A stretch of 64,000 bases of DNA, from assembly GCF_030546575.1 (NCBI RefSeq), contig NZ_JAUOTN010000010.1, forward strand, positions 62,001 to 126,000. The letters are read 5' to 3'. This document shows, piece by piece, positions 27,223-35,176 of the stretch. This DNA is from Pontibacter coccineus. GTDB taxonomy: Bacteria > Bacteroidota > Bacteroidia > Cytophagales > Hymenobacteraceae. The notes beneath the pieces are model-generated. The model had not been told where the DNA came from. It made no database searches and saw nothing but the letters and a program-made list of their open reading frames with translations. Each line of letters starts with the position of its first letter. Within the stretch, counting starts at the first letter, position 1. The position numbers were made by a program, and so were the translations under genes.

Positions 27223-28506
27223 ATGCAGGACTTCTTAGAGTTTTTCTCGTTTACGGATGCCAACATACGGTACGTGACGCTGGGCTCGGTACTGCTAGCT
27301 GCCAGTTCGGCAGTGGTGGGCTGCTTTACACTGCTGCGCAAGCGGGCACTGGTGGGCGATGCGGTGGCCCATGCTGTGCTGCCGGGTGTCTGCCTGGCCT
27401 TTATCCTGTCGGGCACCAAAAACCCGTTTATTCTGCTGATCGGCGCTTTCGTAACGGGTTGGCTTTCGCTGGTGGTGATCGATTACATCACTTCCCGATC
27501 CCGCATTAAAGAAGATACGGCCATTGGGTTGGTGCTTTCCGTGTTTTTCGGTATTGGTATTTTGCTGCTTACCTCAATTCAGCAGACCGGCAATGCTGCC
27601 CAAAGCGGACTCGATAAGTTTCTGTTCGGAAGTGCGGCCTCCCTGATTGGAGGAGACCTGATCGCTTTTGGCGTAGTTGCCGTGTTGCTCCTGGTAGCGG
27701 TGGTACTCTTTTACAAAGAGCTCACCCTACTCTGTTTTGACCAAGCCTACGCTCGCACCATCGGTTTTCCGGTGCGTGGGCTCGAGCTGCTGCTTACTAC
27801 CCTCACTGTTTTTGCGGTGGTGGTAGGTATACAGGCTGTTGGAGTCGTGCTGATGGCAGCTATGCTGATCACGCCGGCTGCGGCCGCCCGCTTCTGGACC
27901 GAAAATTTGAAGGTGATGCTGGTGCTTGCCGCCCTGATAGGTGCTTTTTCAGGTATAGCGGGTGCCTTTGTTTCGTACACCGCTCCTTCCATGCCGACCG
28001 GCCCCTGGATTGTGCTGATCGTTTCGATGATCGCGATTTTGTCCTTTGCCCTGGCTCCTGGTCGCGGCTGGGTTGCCCGCATCATGCGGCAGCGGCGCAA
28101 CAAGACCCGTATTCTGGAAGAAAACCTGCTCAAACTACTATACCAGTTAGGCGAACTCCGACAGGACTACGGCAGCGGCCGCAGTCTGGAGGATTTGCTG
28201 GAGCGGCGCAACATTCCTAAAAAGGAGGCCTTGGGCGGATTGCAGAAGTTAAAGCGACAAGGTTACCTCCGAAATGAAGACAGCCGCTGGCTGCTGACCC
28301 CGGAAGGTGAGAAAAGAGGCCGAAGGGTAGTGCGCCTCCATCGCCTATGGGAGCTATACCTGACGCAGTACCTGAACCTGGCCTCCGACCACGTGCACGA
28401 AGACGCCGAAACCATCGAGCACATCATCACCCCGGAACTGGAACAGCGCCTGGTCGAGGAACTCAATTACCCCGACCTCGACCCGCACAGCACGAGAATA
28501 CCTTAA
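27223..28506 (+). CDS. Metal ABC transporter permease fused to a C-terminal DtxR-like domain (YtgCR-like)
   Basis: A 427-residue fusion. Residues 1-285 are a cluster A-I permease with about nine membrane helices; GDAVAHAVLPGVCLAF (the family 'GDAxSHxxLPG' motif) is at 45-60. From residue 297 follows a soluble domain: EENLLKLLYQLGELRQDYGSGRSLEDLL, a wing RNEDSRWLLTPEGEKRG, then RLHRLWELYLTQYL and HEDAETIEHIITPELEQRL, ending YPDLDPHSTRIP. This aligns with the free regulator at 24620, including the His and the E..EH metal ligands at the same spacing, but lacks the SH3-like third domain. The layout is that of chlamydial YtgC-R, whose C-terminal part is released and works as a metal-responsive repressor. 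Processing here is inference; a membrane-bound metal sensor is the alternative. Confidence 0.93.
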   Translation: MQDFLEFFSFTDANIRYVTLGSVLLAASSAVVGCFTLLRKRALVGDAVAHAVLPGVCLAFILSGTKNPFILLIGAFVTGWLSLVVIDYITSRSRIKEDTAIGLVLSVFFGIGILLLTSIQQTGNAAQSGLDKFLFGSAASLIGGDLIAFGVVAVLLLVAVVLFYKELTLLCFDQAYARTIGFPVRGLELLLTTLTVFAVVVGIQAVGVVLMAAMLITPAAAARFWTENLKVMLVLAALIGAFSGIAGAFVSYTAPSMPTGPWIVLIVSMIAILSFALAPGRGWVARIMRQRRNKTRILEENLLKLLYQLGELRQDYGSGRSLEDLLERRNIPKKEALGGLQKLKRQGYLRNEDSRWLLTPEGEKRGRRVVRLHRLWELYLTQYLNLASDHVHEDAETIEHIITPELEQRLVEELNYPDLDPHSTRIP

Positions 28507-28876
28507 GGGATTTAGTGGTTGAGTGAGTTTGAGTTGGAGGTAAAAGTTTATAAACAAAACTATCAACCCAGGTTCATTTGTCATTTCAAACCCAGTGAGA
28601 AATCTGAAATAAAGCTGGTGTATCAACAAAATTCAGATCTATCATTTAATTCGAGATGACAGATTACTTTAAATGATTTTAAATCGTTGGTTCAGGTCGA
28701 GACCCGTCCGAATCGTGCATAACATATTTGTCTGAATTTAAATATAAGGCCCCTACCCTAAGGATTTAGAGGATTATTAAAAAGGATCGTTCATAAAACC
28801 AAAGCTGAAAATTTAATATAATAACTCATTCAAAATCGCTAAACCACTCATTCACTAAATCACTAACTCAAAAAAC
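28507..28876. repeat. Composite intergenic repeat (element E5) between the two permease genes
   Basis: A 370-base spacer. The outer ends are roughly complementary (28509-28532, GATTTAGTGGTTGAGTGAGT; 28840-28866, words such as CCACTCATTCACTAAATCAC), as in the other elements. Inside it lies an 83-base palindromic element at 28579-28661, described separately, and the word GGCCCCTACCC near 28749, which recurs at 55200. No coding frame is convincing. It splits the two permeases of one transporter by nearly 400 bases. Confidence 0.7.
28579..28661. repeat. REP-like palindromic element, copy 1
   Basis: The element starts TGTCATTTC and ends TTCGAGATGACA, complementary ends of the form TGTCATTTCGA/TCGAGATGACA. 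It contains GAGAAATCTGAA at 28597. A second copy of almost the same length lies at 55337-55418 with the same order. I see no gene in it. Confidence 0.65.
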
Positions 28877-29755
28877 ATGAACGCATTCTGGATCATATTG
28901 ACAGGAAGTTTGGTGGCGACATGCTGCAGTCTGCTGGGGTGTTTCCTGATACTAAGGCGTATGGCCATGGTTGGCGATGCCATTTCGCATGCCGTGCTGC
29001 CGGGAATCGTGATCGCGTTTATGTTGACGGGCTCCCGTGATACCATTCCGATGCTGATCGGGGCCGGGCTGCTGGGGGTGCTCACCACTTTCCTGATCGA
29101 GTTTTTCCACCGCTTTGCCAGGGTACAGGCCGACGCGGCCATTGGGGTCACTTTCACCTGGCTCTTTGCCATCGGCATCATCCTCATTTCCGTGTTTGCC
29201 GGACAAGTGGACCTGGATCAGGACTGCGTACTGTATGGCGAAATTGCCTATGTGCCACTCGACCTCATCCTCACCGATGGGGGGCTGAGCATGGGCCCCC
29301 GCACAGTCTGGATGCTGGCAGTAGTCACACTGCTGATTGGCGCTTTCATTGTGCTGGGGTATAAAGAGCTTTTCCTGACCACTTTTGACCCTGCCTTCGC
29401 GGCTGCAATCGGAATATCCACTACCCTATGGTATTACCTGCTAATGGGTGCGGTGTCGCTCACCACAGTGGCTTCGTTTGAGTCAGTTGGGGCGATCCTG
29501 GTAGTGGCTTTTCTGGTCGCTCCTCCGGCTACAGCATACCTGCTAACCGACGATTTCAAGACCATGCTGGGTATAGCAGTCGCTCTGGGCATCATTGCCT
29601 CTTTTGCTGGCTATTACCTGGCAGTATGGATGGATGGGTCAATTGCCGGAGCCATCGCCACCGTGACAGGTATAGAGTTCCTGCTGGCTTTCCTCTTCTC
29701 GCCGTCACATGGCAGACTTCGAAGACAGAAACGTGTGCAGGTAGTTGGTCACTAA
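28877..29755 (+). CDS. Metal ABC transporter permease (second subunit)
   Basis: A 292-residue integral membrane protein with about eight to nine helices and the cluster A-I permease motifs: MVGDAISHAVLPGIVIAFML at residues 33-52, RVQADAAIGVTFTWLFAIGIILIS, and GYKELFLTTFDPAFAAAIG (the ATPase-contact loop). It lacks a regulatory extension; the chain ends at a basic tail (RLRRQKRVQVVGH). In this family two different permeases often form a heterodimer, here with the YtgCR-like protein. It is the last gene of the metal locus; the next gene starts 73 bases on and has no clear link. Confidence 0.93.
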   Translation: MNAFWIILTGSLVATCCSLLGCFLILRRMAMVGDAISHAVLPGIVIAFMLTGSRDTIPMLIGAGLLGVLTTFLIEFFHRFARVQADAAIGVTFTWLFAIGIILISVFAGQVDLDQDCVLYGEIAYVPLDLILTDGGLSMGPRTVWMLAVVTLLIGAFIVLGYKELFLTTFDPAFAAAIGISTTLWYYLLMGAVSLTTVASFESVGAILVVAFLVAPPATAYLLTDDFKTMLGIAVALGIIASFAGYYLAVWMDGSIAGAIATVTGIEFLLAFLFSPSHGRLRRQKRVQVVGH

Positions 29756-29828
29756 CCTGAATAATAAACCTTTTGGTAAGTGAATTGAAAGTATCCCCTT
29801 AAGCGTTCAGAGTCAGATATAACCCGCT

Positions 29829-30371
29829 ATGCTACAAAAAATAGTCCTGCTGCCTGTGCTGGTTTTGATGCTGCTAGCATCTGGCTATACCTGGAATAAG
29901 GGTATACCTGCTGAAACAGCTAGCCAGAAAGGAGCCAAAATCAATTGGATCAGCATTGAGGAAGTTGCCGAAAAAAACAAAAAGCAACCCCGCAAAATTG
30001 TGATTGACGTGTATACCGACTGGTGCGGCTGGTGTAAAAAGATGGATAAGTCTACCTTCACCGACCCTGCTGTGGTGGCTTACATCAACAAAAACTACTA
30101 CGCCGTGAAGTTGGATGCCGAGGGCAAAAACCCGATTACGCTCAACGGCCATACCTATACCTACAAAGACCAATATCGAGCGCATGAGCTGGCAGTAGCC
30201 CTGCTGCAGGGGCAGATGAGCTACCCGACCACCGTATACCTGGACGAGAAATTTAACATGCTCACACCCGTTCCCGGTTACCTCGATGCTCCTACTTTCC
30301 ATCAGATCCTAACGTATTTCGGGGACAATCATCACAAGTCTAAAACCTGGGAAGAGTATACCAAAAAGTAG
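29829..30371 (+). CDS. Secreted thioredoxin-fold protein
   Basis: A 180-residue exported protein with an N-terminal hydrophobic segment (residues 4-20) that is probably a cleaved signal peptide. The thioredoxin motif WCGWC is at 65-69 (Cys66, Cys69) in VIDVYTDWCGWCKKMDKSTF. Later YPTTVYLD holds the cis-Pro. This places it in the thioredoxin_7/DsbD-gamma-like set found in Bacteroidota periplasm, where it reduces disulfides or supports cytochrome maturation. The specific partner is unknown. Both active cysteines and the cis-proline are present, so it should be redox-active. The gene follows the metal operon and precedes mnmE. Confidence 0.9.
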   Translation: MLQKIVLLPVLVLMLLASGYTWNKGIPAETASQKGAKINWISIEEVAEKNKKQPRKIVIDVYTDWCGWCKKMDKSTFTDPAVVAYINKNYYAVKLDAEGKNPITLNGHTYTYKDQYRAHELAVALLQGQMSYPTTVYLDEKFNMLTPVPGYLDAPTFHQILTYFGDNHHKSKTWEEYTKK

Positions 30372-30410
30372 GTATAGCGAATGTTTCGTGAAGAATGCCT
30401 GATTAATCCG

Positions 30411-30418
30411 TAATTTTG
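30411..30418 (+). promoter_or_regulatory. -7 box of the mnmE gene
   Basis: TAATTTTG at 30411-30418 fits TAnnTTTG exactly and lies 23 bases before the TTG start. A TTTC at 30384 is a weak -33 candidate. Confidence 0.6.
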
Positions 30419-30441
30419 TGTTTTAAAACACTTACTATACC

Positions 30442-31821
30442 TTGATTCATCAGTTTCTACATACCGATACCATTGCAGCGGTCGCCACGGCACCCGGTAC
30501 AGGCGCCATTGCTGTTATTCGCCTTTCGGGTCCGGAGGCCATCACCATTACCAACTCTGTTTTTAAAGGTAAAGACCTGACGAAGCAGGCCAGCCATACC
30601 ATTCATTTCGGCACGCTTCGCGATGACGATAAGATCATGGACGAAGTGCTGGTTTCCCTGTTCGTGGCGCCTCACTCCTATACCAAAGAGAACGTGGTGG
30701 AAATCTCCTGCCACGGCTCCGATTTTATTGTACAGCAGATCATGCAGTTGCTCCTGAAGAAAGGCGCCAGACTTGCCAATGCCGGCGAGTTTACGAAGCG
30801 TGCCTTCCTGAACGGCCAGTTTGACCTGGCGCAGGCCGAGGCAGTGGCCGACCTGATCGCCTCTGACTCTGCCCTATCGCATGAGGTGGCCATGAAGCAG
30901 ATGCGCGGCGGTTTTTCACAGGAAATCAAACGGCTGCGTGCCGAGTTGGTGCACTTTGCTTCGATGATAGAGTTGGAGTTGGACTTCGGTGAAGAAGATG
31001 TGGAGTTTGCCGATCGCGACCAGTTGCGTACACTGATCCTGAACATACAGCAGATCATTCGTGAACTGCTCAAATCTTTTGAGCTGGGCAACGTGATCAA
31101 GAACGGCGTGCCGACCGTGATCGTAGGTAAACCCAATGCCGGCAAGTCTACCCTGCTCAACAAGCTGCTGAACGAAGAAAAAGCCATCGTGTCGGATGTG
31201 CCGGGCACTACCCGCGACTTTATTGAAGATGAGATCAACATCGGAGGTGTTACGTTCCGCTTCATCGACACGGCCGGTCTACGCGAAACAACCGATAAGG
31301 TGGAGGCTATCGGCGTGGAGCGCACCATGCAGAAGCTAAGCCAGTCCTCGCTTATCATTTACCTCTTTGACATCACCAGTACAACGCCGGAAGAACTGCA
31401 ATCCGAACTGGAAGTGCTTAACCCGAAGAAACTGCCTTTCCTGCCTGTCGCTAATAAGATTGACCAAGCCACACCTTCCCAACTGGCCGCTTTCGCAGGT
31501 ATAGAAGGGTTAGTGGAGATTTCCGCTGCGGAAGGCGCTCACCTGGAAGACCTGAAACAGGCGCTTGTAGATAAGGTGAACCTGGGCAAGCTCAATACCC
31601 AGCAGCAGACCATCGTAACCAACCTGCGCCACGTCGACAGCCTGAACAAAACCTACGAAGCGTTGGATGATGTGCTGAATGGGGTCGGTTTAGGTATGAG
31701 CGGCGACTTGGTGGCTGCCGACATCCGCCGGGCACTTTACAGCCTTGGTATGATCACTGGTGAGATCACAAATGATGATTTACTGGATAATATCTTTACT
31801 AAATTCTGCATCGGTAAATAA
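30442..31821 (+). CDS. mnmE: tRNA-5-carboxymethylaminomethyluridine GTPase MnmE (TrmE)
   Basis: A 459-residue GTPase that, with MnmG, modifies U34 of certain tRNAs. The N-terminal tetrahydrofolate-binding domain starts TDTIAAVATAPGTGAIAVIRLSG; a helical domain holds the G domain with G1 GKPNAGKSTLLN, G2/switch DVPGTTRDFIED, G3 DTAGLR and G4 NKID. The protein ends in the hallmark CxGK as FCIGK. There is no in-frame ATG between the upstream stop codon (30424) and the conserved start, so TTG at 30442 is the start; it agrees with the N-terminal length of known MnmE. A hairpin terminator follows. It is a stand-alone housekeeping gene. Confidence 0.96.
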   Translation: MIHQFLHTDTIAAVATAPGTGAIAVIRLSGPEAITITNSVFKGKDLTKQASHTIHFGTLRDDDKIMDEVLVSLFVAPHSYTKENVVEISCHGSDFIVQQIMQLLLKKGARLANAGEFTKRAFLNGQFDLAQAEAVADLIASDSALSHEVAMKQMRGGFSQEIKRLRAELVHFASMIELELDFGEEDVEFADRDQLRTLILNIQQIIRELLKSFELGNVIKNGVPTVIVGKPNAGKSTLLNKLLNEEKAIVSDVPGTTRDFIEDEINIGGVTFRFIDTAGLRETTDKVEAIGVERTMQKLSQSSLIIYLFDITSTTPEELQSELEVLNPKKLPFLPVANKIDQATPSQLAAFAGIEGLVEISAAEGAHLEDLKQALVDKVNLGKLNTQQQTIVTNLRHVDSLNKTYEALDDVLNGVGLGMSGDLVAADIRRALYSLGMITGEITNDDLLDNIFTKFCIGK

Positions 31822-31852
31822 ATTCTTTAAATAAGATAATATCACATTAAAC

Positions 31853-31890
31853 CAAAAGCCTGATTATGATTGATAATCAGGCTTTTTTTC
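31853..31890 (+). terminator. Terminator after mnmE
   Basis: Perfect arms AAAGCCTGATTAT / ATAATCAGGCTTT with a GATTG loop, followed by a T run (31882-31889). Confidence 0.9.
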
Positions 31891-32088
31891 GTCTTCCTCT
31901 TCGTGCCAATCAAAAACATTACCCTTTAGTTTAATTACCAGAAGCGAGCTGCAACAATACTATAGGGCAAACAGAAATAATTGAACTTTTGTCATTTTAT
32001 TGAACGGTAGTGCTGAATTACCAACCTTCAACAAAACCTTAACAAACCACTGTGCGTCAAGTTAATAGTACTCCTTAAAACGATAAGA

Positions 32089-33060
32089 ATGAAAACAAAG
32101 CATATTTTTTTTTCGCTTTACCTGTCGGCAATCCTTTTTATTACTTATGAAGGATTTGCACAAAGCAGGGACACGTTGATTGGAGCAGAATATGTGAATA
32201 AATCGCTTTACAGTGATCGGCAGGTGCTTCCTGATATTTATGGCAAACCTAACCCAAGCCTGAAAAAATCGCTGACACAGGTGAAGGGCAACCTCTACCG
32301 GCATACCAACGACACCATTCCATCACTACACAGCGGCCTTGTCTTGATTACAAAAGCAGGTGCCATTGTCATTGACCCCGCTTTAACACCAGCAGCCGTT
32401 TGGCTGAAAGATGAAATTAAAAAGCGTTTCAAAGTACCTGTGAAATATGTCATCCTGACCCATGCCCACTACGACCATGCAGGAGGCTCTCAAATTTTTC
32501 AGCAGGACGGTGCAAAGGTCATCATCCAAAAAAACGGGTTAGAACCTATTATTGGTGAAAAGCTTCCCATAGCGGTCCCCGATATTGTGTATGATAAAGA
32601 ACTAACTATTAAACTTGGCGGTGAAACGGTGATTCTGCATCACATTGCACCGAGCCATTCCAACAGCATGTCGGTTGTGTCGTTCCCTGCCTATAAAGCC
32701 CTTCAGTTGACTGACGTTGGTCAGTCCAATACCATGCCCTACAATGACTTCCTGGACTTTTATTATGATGGCTGGATAGAAACGCTGGACTGGGTTTTAA
32801 AACAGGATGTGGATTTCATAGACATCGGCCATTATACCCCCGCTACTAAGGAAACAATCAAAAATGAAAGAGACTACATGGTTGACCTGCACCAGCAGGT
32901 ATTGAATTTGGTACGCCAGGGCCAAAGCTGGGATCAGCTATACCGGAACGTGAAGTTTTCAGACAAGGTAAAAGGCTGGTACGGCTTCAATACCATGAGC
33001 AAATTGAATATTCTGGGCATGCATAGATGGATCACCAATCACAGACGAGGCGTTTGGTGA
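32089..33060 (+). CDS. Secreted metallo-beta-lactamase-fold hydrolase
   Basis: A 323-residue exported protein (signal peptide to about residue 24, EGFAQ). The metallo-beta-lactamase fold has the zinc motif HxHxDH as THAHYDHAGG (His125, His127, Asp129, His130). Other expected ligands fall in HHIAPSHSNSMSV and DVGQSN (the Asp/His at the third motif), and near the end in DIGHYTP. Its length and the KVPVKYVILTHAHYDH context match the broad group of periplasmic MBL hydrolases, not a classic class B beta-lactamase. The substrate is unknown. The gene has slightly more AT-rich codons than its left neighbours. A terminator follows, so it is probably monocistronic. Confidence 0.86.
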   Translation: MKTKHIFFSLYLSAILFITYEGFAQSRDTLIGAEYVNKSLYSDRQVLPDIYGKPNPSLKKSLTQVKGNLYRHTNDTIPSLHSGLVLITKAGAIVIDPALTPAAVWLKDEIKKRFKVPVKYVILTHAHYDHAGGSQIFQQDGAKVIIQKNGLEPIIGEKLPIAVPDIVYDKELTIKLGGETVILHHIAPSHSNSMSVVSFPAYKALQLTDVGQSNTMPYNDFLDFYYDGWIETLDWVLKQDVDFIDIGHYTPATKETIKNERDYMVDLHQQVLNLVRQGQSWDQLYRNVKFSDKVKGWYGFNTMSKLNILGMHRWITNHRRGVW

Positions 33061-33123
33061 GCGTTATAGTTTCGTTTACTAAGGAGCCCTGGTTAAACAA
33101 TTCAGTCCACTGGTCTGCAAAAG

Positions 33124-33161
33124 CAAAAACCCGCTTCACATCAAATGGAGCGGGTTTTTGA
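33124..33161 (+). terminator. Terminator after the metallo-beta-lactamase-fold gene
   Basis: Perfect 12-base arms CAAAAACCCGCT / AGCGGGTTTTTG, followed by ATT. It closes the upstream gene. The following 170 bases hold no gene but contain the tRNA-like fragment at 33251. Confidence 0.85.
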
Positions 33162-33250
33162 TTCAGCAATTTTCCTTTGCTTTCCGTTGGAGTATGCTCC
33201 GATCCCGGGTTCCAGCAGAAACAAACCCAAAACCAATAAGGCCTAAACAC

Positions 33251-33271
33251 CAGCAGACTTAAAATCTGTTG
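33251..33271 (+). other. Fragment of a tRNA-Leu(UAA) anticodon arm (possible attachment-site remnant)
   Basis: CAGCAGACTTAAAATCTGTT reproduces the anticodon arm of bacterial tRNA-Leu(UAA): stem GCAGA/TCTGT (one G-U), loop CTTAAAA with anticodon TAA at the centre. No D-arm, T-arm or acceptor stem surrounds it, so it is not a gene. Phages and integrative elements often recombine at this segment, so it could be the scar of an integration. No second copy was found in the window. Confidence 0.5.
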
Positions 33272-33333
33272 TGTGTTTAAATCTTATATCGAAAAACCCT
33301 AACCACAGGCTTTTAAAAACGGTATGAATCAAC

Positions 33334-35175
33334 ATGAAAAAGCAAGGCCGGGCGAACTACCAACCCATTGAAAATTATGGCATTATAGGTGATCTGAATA
33401 CCATTGCGTTGGTTTCCCTGAGTGGCTCCATCGATTTCATGTGCTTTCCCGATTTTGATTCGCCGAGCATTTTTGCGGCATTGCTTGATGCCAATAATGG
33501 CGGCAAGTTCGAGATCAGTCCGGATTTTCCGGAAATGAAAACCAAACAGCTTTACTTACCCGATACCAACGTTTTACTGACCCGATTTCTTTCGCCGGAT
33601 GGCGTAGGCGAGATCACCGACTTTATGCCAGTAGAAGAACTGTATTCGGGCAAAGAACTTATTCGCCGCATTACCACGGTTAGAGGCCTTACGCACTATA
33701 AAATGCGCTGCTCTCCCAGATTTAATTATGGACGCAGTCCCCATACCGTCGAACTGGTAAACGAAAAAGAAGTAATTTTTAAGAGCTCCGGCGAAGATAA
33801 AACCGTGCTGCGTTTACTCAGTTCAGTACCCTTGCAAATCCAAAACGGCGACGTTATAGCCGAATTTACCTTAAAACCCAATCAAATTGCCGACTTCCTG
33901 CTCGAACACGTTGATAAACAACATAATGAAGCCCGTGATTTTAAAAACTTTATTACCGAAAGCCTTTTCAAAACCGTTAATTACTGGAAAAACTGGGTAT
34001 CGCAATCGACTTACAAGGGCCGCTGGCTGGAAACCGTGAATCGTTCAGCACTGGTTCTGAAACTGCTTACTTCCTATAATTACGGCTCCATCATCGCCGC
34101 TCCCACTTTCAGCTTGCCCGAAAGCATCAGCGGCAAACGCAATTTCGATTACCGCTATACCTGGATCCGTGACGCATCTTTTACGGTGTATGCCTTCATT
34201 CGCTTAGGGTATATCAGGGAAGCCAGAGCGTTTATGAATTGGGTGGAAAAGTTCTGTCTCGATATAAAAGCGCAGCAGCGGCTGGGCATTATGTATTCAA
34301 TAGACGGCCAGCGGCAACTCGAAGAAATCACCTTAGACAACCTGGAGGGTTATAAAAAATCAGCGCCTGTCCGGATCGGAAATAACGCTTACAAGCAGCT
34401 ACAACTCGATATTTATGGCGAACTGCTAGATGCGGTTTACCTCTACAACAAATACGGCGACCCTATCTCCATCGATTTCTGGAAGAACCTCGAAAACCAG
34501 GTAAACTGGCTGAGCCAGAATTGGTTTCAACCCGACGAAGGCATTTGGGAAGTGCGCGGCGGACAGCAATATTTTCTTTATTCGCGGCTAATGTGCTGGG
34601 TAGCGCTTGACCGAGCCATAAAGATAGGCGAAAGCCGCTCTTTTCCGCTAAACGAAAACTGGCGGCCCGAGCGCGACCGGATCTTCAACAGTATTTATAC
34701 CGATTTCTGGAACGAAGAAAAACAAGCCTTTATGCAGTACCCTGGATCCGAAACCGTAGATGCTGCTTCACTTTTGATGCCGCTTATCCGGTTCAGTAGC
34801 CCCAAAGACCCGCGCTGGCTTTCCACCCTGAAAAGAATTGAAGAAGAACTTGTTTCCGATTCGCTGGTTTATCGCTATCGCCAAAACAAAGCAGCGCCCG
34901 ATGGTTTTGTCCGCCACGAAGGCACCTTTTCGATGTGCACGTTCTGGTACGTGGAGTGCTTATCCAAATCAGGTCAGTTGGAAAAGGCCCGTTTTTATTT
35001 CGAAAAAATGCTGGGTTACGCCAATCACTTAGGCCTGTATTCAGAACAACTCGGCTTTCAGGGTGAACACCTGGGCAACTTCCCGCAGGCCTTTACCCAT
35101 TTGGGACTGATAAGTGCAGCCTACAACCTGAACCTGCAATTAAACGACAGCCGCAACAAAGATGTAACCAACTAA
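33334..35175 (+). CDS. Glycoside hydrolase family 15 protein (glucoamylase/trehalase type)
   Basis: A 613-residue cytosolic enzyme with no signal peptide. The N-terminal beta domain begins with the family hallmark YQPIENYGIIGDLNTIALVSLSGSIDFMCFP, typical of bacterial GH15 trehalase or glucoamylase. The (alpha/alpha)6 barrel has FDYRYTWIRDASFTVYAFIRLG (substrate pocket), PDEGIWEVRGG with the probable acid Glu402, and RHEGTFSMCTFWYVECL with the probable base Glu529. The next gene, starting 2 bases after the stop, encodes a glucose dehydrogenase, so the enzyme likely makes free glucose from trehalose or maltose-type sugars. The codons are more AT-rich than those of neighbours, and only one octamer copy (34154) is present. 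Confidence 0.92.
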   Translation: MKKQGRANYQPIENYGIIGDLNTIALVSLSGSIDFMCFPDFDSPSIFAALLDANNGGKFEISPDFPEMKTKQLYLPDTNVLLTRFLSPDGVGEITDFMPVEELYSGKELIRRITTVRGLTHYKMRCSPRFNYGRSPHTVELVNEKEVIFKSSGEDKTVLRLLSSVPLQIQNGDVIAEFTLKPNQIADFLLEHVDKQHNEARDFKNFITESLFKTVNYWKNWVSQSTYKGRWLETVNRSALVLKLLTSYNYGSIIAAPTFSLPESISGKRNFDYRYTWIRDASFTVYAFIRLGYIREARAFMNWVEKFCLDIKAQQRLGIMYSIDGQRQLEEITLDNLEGYKKSAPVRIGNNAYKQLQLDIYGELLDAVYLYNKYGDPISIDFWKNLENQVNWLSQNWFQPDEGIWEVRGGQQYFLYSRLMCWVALDRAIKIGESRSFPLNENWRPERDRIFNSIYTDFWNEEKQAFMQYPGSETVDAASLLMPLIRFSSPKDPRWLSTLKRIEEELVSDSLVYRYRQNKAAPDGFVRHEGTFSMCTFWYVECLSKSGQLEKARFYFEKMLGYANHLGLYSEQLGFQGEHLGNFPQAFTHLGLISAAYNLNLQLNDSRNKDVTN

Positions 35176-35176
35176 A

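Noticed and set aside
33226..33320. A complete tRNA gene around the anticodon-like arm
   Set aside because: No acceptor stem, D-arm or T-arm can be paired around it on either strand.
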